A DNA stretch of 64,000 nt from Aquimarina latercula DSM 2041 (lineage in GTDB: Bacteria > Bacteroidota > Bacteroidia > Flavobacteriales > Flavobacteriaceae): NCBI RefSeq assembly GCF_000430645.1, contig NZ_KE387187.1, positions 84,875-148,874 on the forward strand. The letters are read 5' to 3'. Below the pieces are notes generated by a model. It did not search any database and was not told the DNA's origin. It saw only the letters and a list, made by a program, of their open reading frames with translations. Below, piece after piece: positions 61,046 through 64,000 of this stretch (the first letter of the stretch is position 1; every line of letters starts with the position of its first letter). The position numbers and the translations under genes are program-made.

Positions 61046-62119
61046 ATGATAAAATTTTCTTCATCATTCATCTTATCCTTATGTTTTTTAGTCTCCTTCT
61101 CACAGAGCTCTAAAACAAAAATTGAAATGATCGCTTCCAACTGGAATACAACAAAAGAGGCAACTTTCGAAAAATTCGACAATAGAGAAACCCTAGTATT
61201 AAAAAAAGGAAGAATTACTGTAAAAAATCAGAAATTTACCAACGGTACTATTGAGGTTGATGTATATGCCAACACTATTAGAAGTTTTGCAGGAATTACC
61301 TTTAGAAAAAAAGATAATACCATGGAAGAAGTTTATATGAGACTTCACAAAACAAACCAAGCAGATGCGATACAATACACTCCTATTTTTAATAATGAAT
61401 CTAACTGGCAGTTATATAGAGAACACCAAGCCAACGTATTATTTAAGAATAAAGGATGGAATACACTTCGTATAGAAGTAAATAATGACCAAGCTAAAGT
61501 TTTTGTGAACAATGAAGAAGTGATGAGCATTTCTAATTTAAGAACGGATAATATATCAGGTGAAATTGGTTTATTTGCCCTATTCACTAACAGATTTTCT
61601 AATTTTAGGATAACCCCAAAAGAATCTAGTGAAGTACCTGAAAAGACTAAAGAAACACCAACCGACCTCAACATTATAAAAAAATGGAAAATTACTGAGG
61701 CAAAACTATTCGATCGAAAAAATCTTAATTTTAAAAATTTTTTAAAGGAAGAATACATTACTGTTACTACAGAAAAATCAGGGTTATTACCTATTTCCAA
61801 ATACATTAAAAAAGCTTCTTCTGGAAACTTTGAACAAAATACCGAAGATTATACCATTGCATTTACAAATATTTATTCAGAAAAAGAGGAAACAAAGCTT
61901 TTCTCATTTGATTATAGTGATACAATACTAGTTTATTTAAACGGTAAAATCATTTTTGAAGGTAAAAATGGATTTAGAACAAAAGGAATTCAATATATGG
62001 GACACTTAGATATTAATACCAATACATTATACATGCCACTTAAAAAAGGTAATAACACAATTCATTGTGTCGTTATAGATAAAGCAAATGGATGGGGGCT
62101 TATGGCAAAAATGCAATAA
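61046..62119 (+). CDS. Exported two-domain beta-sandwich protein (DUF1080/LamG-like)
   Basis: A 357-residue protein with a signal peptide (residues 1-20). The first domain (about 25-190) resembles concanavalin-like DUF1080/LamG domains: G-T-I-E-V-D-V, F-A-G-I-T-F-R, W-N-T-L-R-I-E-V and G-E-I-G-L-F-A. A second beta-rich domain follows after a linker (about 200-357) with F-D-Y-S-D-T-I-L-V-Y-L-N-G-K-I. It may bind or cut sugars. Confidence 0.72.
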   Translation: MIKFSSSFILSLCFLVSFSQSSKTKIEMIASNWNTTKEATFEKFDNRETLVLKKGRITVKNQKFTNGTIEVDVYANTIRSFAGITFRKKDNTMEEVYMRLHKTNQADAIQYTPIFNNESNWQLYREHQANVLFKNKGWNTLRIEVNNDQAKVFVNNEEVMSISNLRTDNISGEIGLFALFTNRFSNFRITPKESSEVPEKTKETPTDLNIIKKWKITEAKLFDRKNLNFKNFLKEEYITVTTEKSGLLPISKYIKKASSGNFEQNTEDYTIAFTNIYSEKEETKLFSFDYSDTILVYLNGKIIFEGKNGFRTKGIQYMGHLDINTNTLYMPLKKGNNTIHCVVIDKANGWGLMAKMQ

Positions 62120-62295
62120 GATTTCTTACGATAAGTAAATAACAAACTAAATAAGGCAAACGTTCTAAAATCCTATAAATATGTAATGAATAAATATAGA
62201 TCGCACTATTTAATGTGAAAAAGATCCGTTGCATATAGGATAATTATGGAGTAAGATTGTATTTTTATGATTTTCATCAATCAAACAATCAAACA

Positions 62296-63573
62296 ATGAC
62301 CCATATAGAAACACCTCATTGGAGTTTATCTAGCAAAATTTTTCTACGATTTATATTTCTATACCTTTTATTCTATATATATCCATATGGATTCGAATAT
62401 ATACGAGAACTAGATACCTCCGATATTTCTTTTTGGCAGGGGATCACTGTATGGTTTGGGGAAACTTTTCTTAGTTGGGAGTTTGATAAACAAAACCTTC
62501 TAAACGGTTTTGATTCTAAATACGATTATAGTAGGTTTCTATTAATTACAGTACTTTCTATAATTGGCACTATAGCTTGGATACTCATTGACACTAAATT
62601 TAAACTTAATTATAATCAAAAATTAAAAACTCTTACAAGGACTATTCTTAGATATCATATTGGATTAACTCTTATAATCTATGGATTAGCAAAGGTTTTT
62701 ATGCTTCAGTTTGGTGAAATGGATCTGGATCGATTAGAAAACACTATTGGTAATCATAATGGTATGAGTTATCTATGGACATTTATGAGTTATTCTAAAT
62801 TCTACACAATGACTACTGGTTGGGTAGAAGTAATAGGTGGTGTTCTCCTATTATTTAGAAGATCCACTTTTATTGGCGCTTTTATTTTATTTATAGCCAT
62901 GATCAATGTTGTAATTATCGACATTGGTTATGATGTAAGAGTAAAAATGTTCGCTATTCATCTTTTAGTTATGACTGTTTTACTAATTAGTAATGACCTG
63001 AAAAGGATGATTAACTTTTTTATACTTAACAAGCCTACAGTACCGATTATCGAACTACCACTGTTTACTAATCCAAAGACAAAAAAGATCGGATATATCC
63101 TTAAAGCTTGTATATTACTATATTTCACTATTTCTAGTTCAATAAACTTCTCTAATAGAATTAAGAGTCAAACGGCAAATAGGTATCCTAGTATGACAGG
63201 GTTTCACCAAGTGGAAATTCAGATGGTAAATGGTGATACGATACCTAAGTCTACTAATATTCGATGGAAGAACATCTCCATTAATGGAAGTTCATATAGA
63301 CCAGAAACTTTAAAAATAATTCAAGAAGATAAAAAACAACTGTATTTTCTCTTTGAAGCGGATACAATAAAAAGGACCATTGACTTTCATGAATATAATG
63401 ATTCAGAAAAGAAAGCAAATTCATTTACTTATGATCGACTAGATGATAACGTATTCATTTTTAAAGGCTCTTATAAAGGTGATTCTATTTGGGTTAGAAC
63501 TAAAGCTAAAACGTTTAAGAACTATCGATTGACAAAAAGTGGAATGCGATGGATAACTGATCTTACAAAATAA
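62296..63573 (+). CDS. DoxX-like membrane protein, 425 aa
   Basis: A 425-residue protein with about seven transmembrane helices in the first 300 residues, similar to DoxX-like families (L-I-I-Y-G-L-A-K-V-F, then G-W-V-E-V-I-G-G-V-L-L-L-F-R). The last 120 residues form a soluble domain. The ATG at 62296 is chosen over an upstream non-ATG start 13 codons earlier. Function unknown. Confidence 0.72.
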   Translation: MTHIETPHWSLSSKIFLRFIFLYLLFYIYPYGFEYIRELDTSDISFWQGITVWFGETFLSWEFDKQNLLNGFDSKYDYSRFLLITVLSIIGTIAWILIDTKFKLNYNQKLKTLTRTILRYHIGLTLIIYGLAKVFMLQFGEMDLDRLENTIGNHNGMSYLWTFMSYSKFYTMTTGWVEVIGGVLLLFRRSTFIGAFILFIAMINVVIIDIGYDVRVKMFAIHLLVMTVLLISNDLKRMINFFILNKPTVPIIELPLFTNPKTKKIGYILKACILLYFTISSSINFSNRIKSQTANRYPSMTGFHQVEIQMVNGDTIPKSTNIRWKNISINGSSYRPETLKIIQEDKKQLYFLFEADTIKRTIDFHEYNDSEKKANSFTYDRLDDNVFIFKGSYKGDSIWVRTKAKTFKNYRLTKSGMRWITDLTK

Positions 63574-63902
63574 AACTCTTCAATATTAAAATACATAAGT
63601 ACCAATTCCTCGAGAGATATAACTCGGAAGGAAGACTGTACTATATATTATAAAACGATACATATATATAAGTAAATAAATTTAGAGCAACCATTGTTAA
63701 TTTAGCAAATATTATTACCAAATTCTTCTACCCTAGTTAAAAAAATAACAGTTGAATTTCTTTTATTTTTCTAAAAAACACCTCCAAACCCCAGTGTTTT
63801 CGTTAAAATATGTTAAAATAGTACCTTTTTATACATAGTACTGTAACAAAAATGAAACATCTGCGTCTAGTAAGTATATAACAATTTAAAACAATAGAAA
63901 TT
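63574..63902. other. Gene-free stretch with promoter-like direct repeats
   Basis: 63574-63770 shows no feature I can name. AAAACAC/GTGTTTT around 63775-63800 forms a short stem. Direct repeats TTAAAAT (63803 and 63813) and TAGTAC (near 63819 and 63836) lead to the ECF-like promoter at 63842-63869. Confidence 0.55.
63842..63869 (+). promoter_or_regulatory. ECF-like promoter before the 28-aa peptide gene
   Basis: TGTAAC (63842-63847), 16 bp, CGTCTA (63864-63869): the shape of Bacteroidota ECF sigma promoters. The peptide ATG follows 33 bp later. Confidence 0.5.
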
Positions 63903-63989
63903 ATGAGAACATTAGATAGTAATCAAATCAGTAAAAAATTAAAAAACACAAACGGAAATATCTGGAATGCTAAAAGACGTTATAGATAA
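63903..63989 (+). CDS. Small basic peptide, 28 aa, possible leader or precursor
   Basis: A short frame (ATG 63903 to TAA 63987-63989) encodes 28 residues beginning M-R-T-L-D-S-N-Q-I-S and ending N-G-N-I-W-N-A-K-R-R-Y-R. It is basic, has no cysteine, and carries one Trp and one Tyr in its last nine residues. It lies behind an ECF-like promoter and close to the window edge. It might be a RiPP precursor, a signal or a regulatory leader peptide; the downstream genes that would decide this are outside the window. Confidence 0.45.
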   Translation: MRTLDSNQISKKLKNTNGNIWNAKRRYR

Positions 63990-64000
63990 TCCATAACAAT

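Overview
The window looks like chromosome from a marine flavobacterium (Bacteroidota, Flavobacteriaceae; Aquimarina-like gene content, genus not provable here). The support is AT-rich DNA, promoters of the Bacteroidota type (TAnnTTTG at -7), a fused CcoN-CcoO cbb3 oxidase, SigZ-type ECF sigma factors, many small lipoproteins and a PL7 alginate lyase. I found no rRNA, tRNA, CRISPR array, transposase, integrase or replication origin.

1-25.6 kb is a stable region built around life at low oxygen. It holds an Mla-type lipid ABC transporter (mlaEFD plus an unknown gene), a copper-chaperone-like protein, a ribosome hibernation factor, two tandem-domain universal stress proteins, thioredoxin with deoC and deoD, an M50 protease with CBS domains, a PAS histidine kinase, a receiver-CRP fusion regulator, hemN, and the ccoS-NO-Q-P-G-H-SafE operon. 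Nine intergenic FNR-like dyads (TGA-N6-TCA) each have a -7-like box whose centre lies exactly 33 bp from the dyad centre. This defines a probable regulon, and the receiver-CRP protein at 15.8 kb is the obvious local candidate activator.

25.6-55 kb is an accessory region with every gene on the + strand. Much of it is a gene-cassette array. Cassettes begin with GTT plus a variable sequence and end with the reverse complement of that same sequence followed by a long imperfect hairpin, which is the logic of integron attC sites. Four consecutive sites (27.8, 29.5, 30.5 and 32.0 kb) are convincing, several more up to 44.7 kb are good or degenerate, and remnants reach about 54.9 kb. No integrase is present, so this is a CALIN-like array or a related cassette system. 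Cargo includes a reverse transcriptase resembling phage-defence RTs with a small partner, a sirtuin, pairs of unknown proteins, a serine hydrolase, an AraC regulator with a secreted glyoxalase-fold protein, GNATs and many hypotheticals. A NERD-domain protein lies between exact 78-bp direct repeats.

55-64 kb carries an SDR, a MogA-like protein, a SigZ-like sigma factor with a desaturase, a TetR gene and an AhpD-like gene sharing a palindromic operator, an AraC regulator, a secreted beta-sandwich protein and a DoxX-like membrane protein. At the very right edge a 28-residue peptide gene sits behind an ECF-like promoter.
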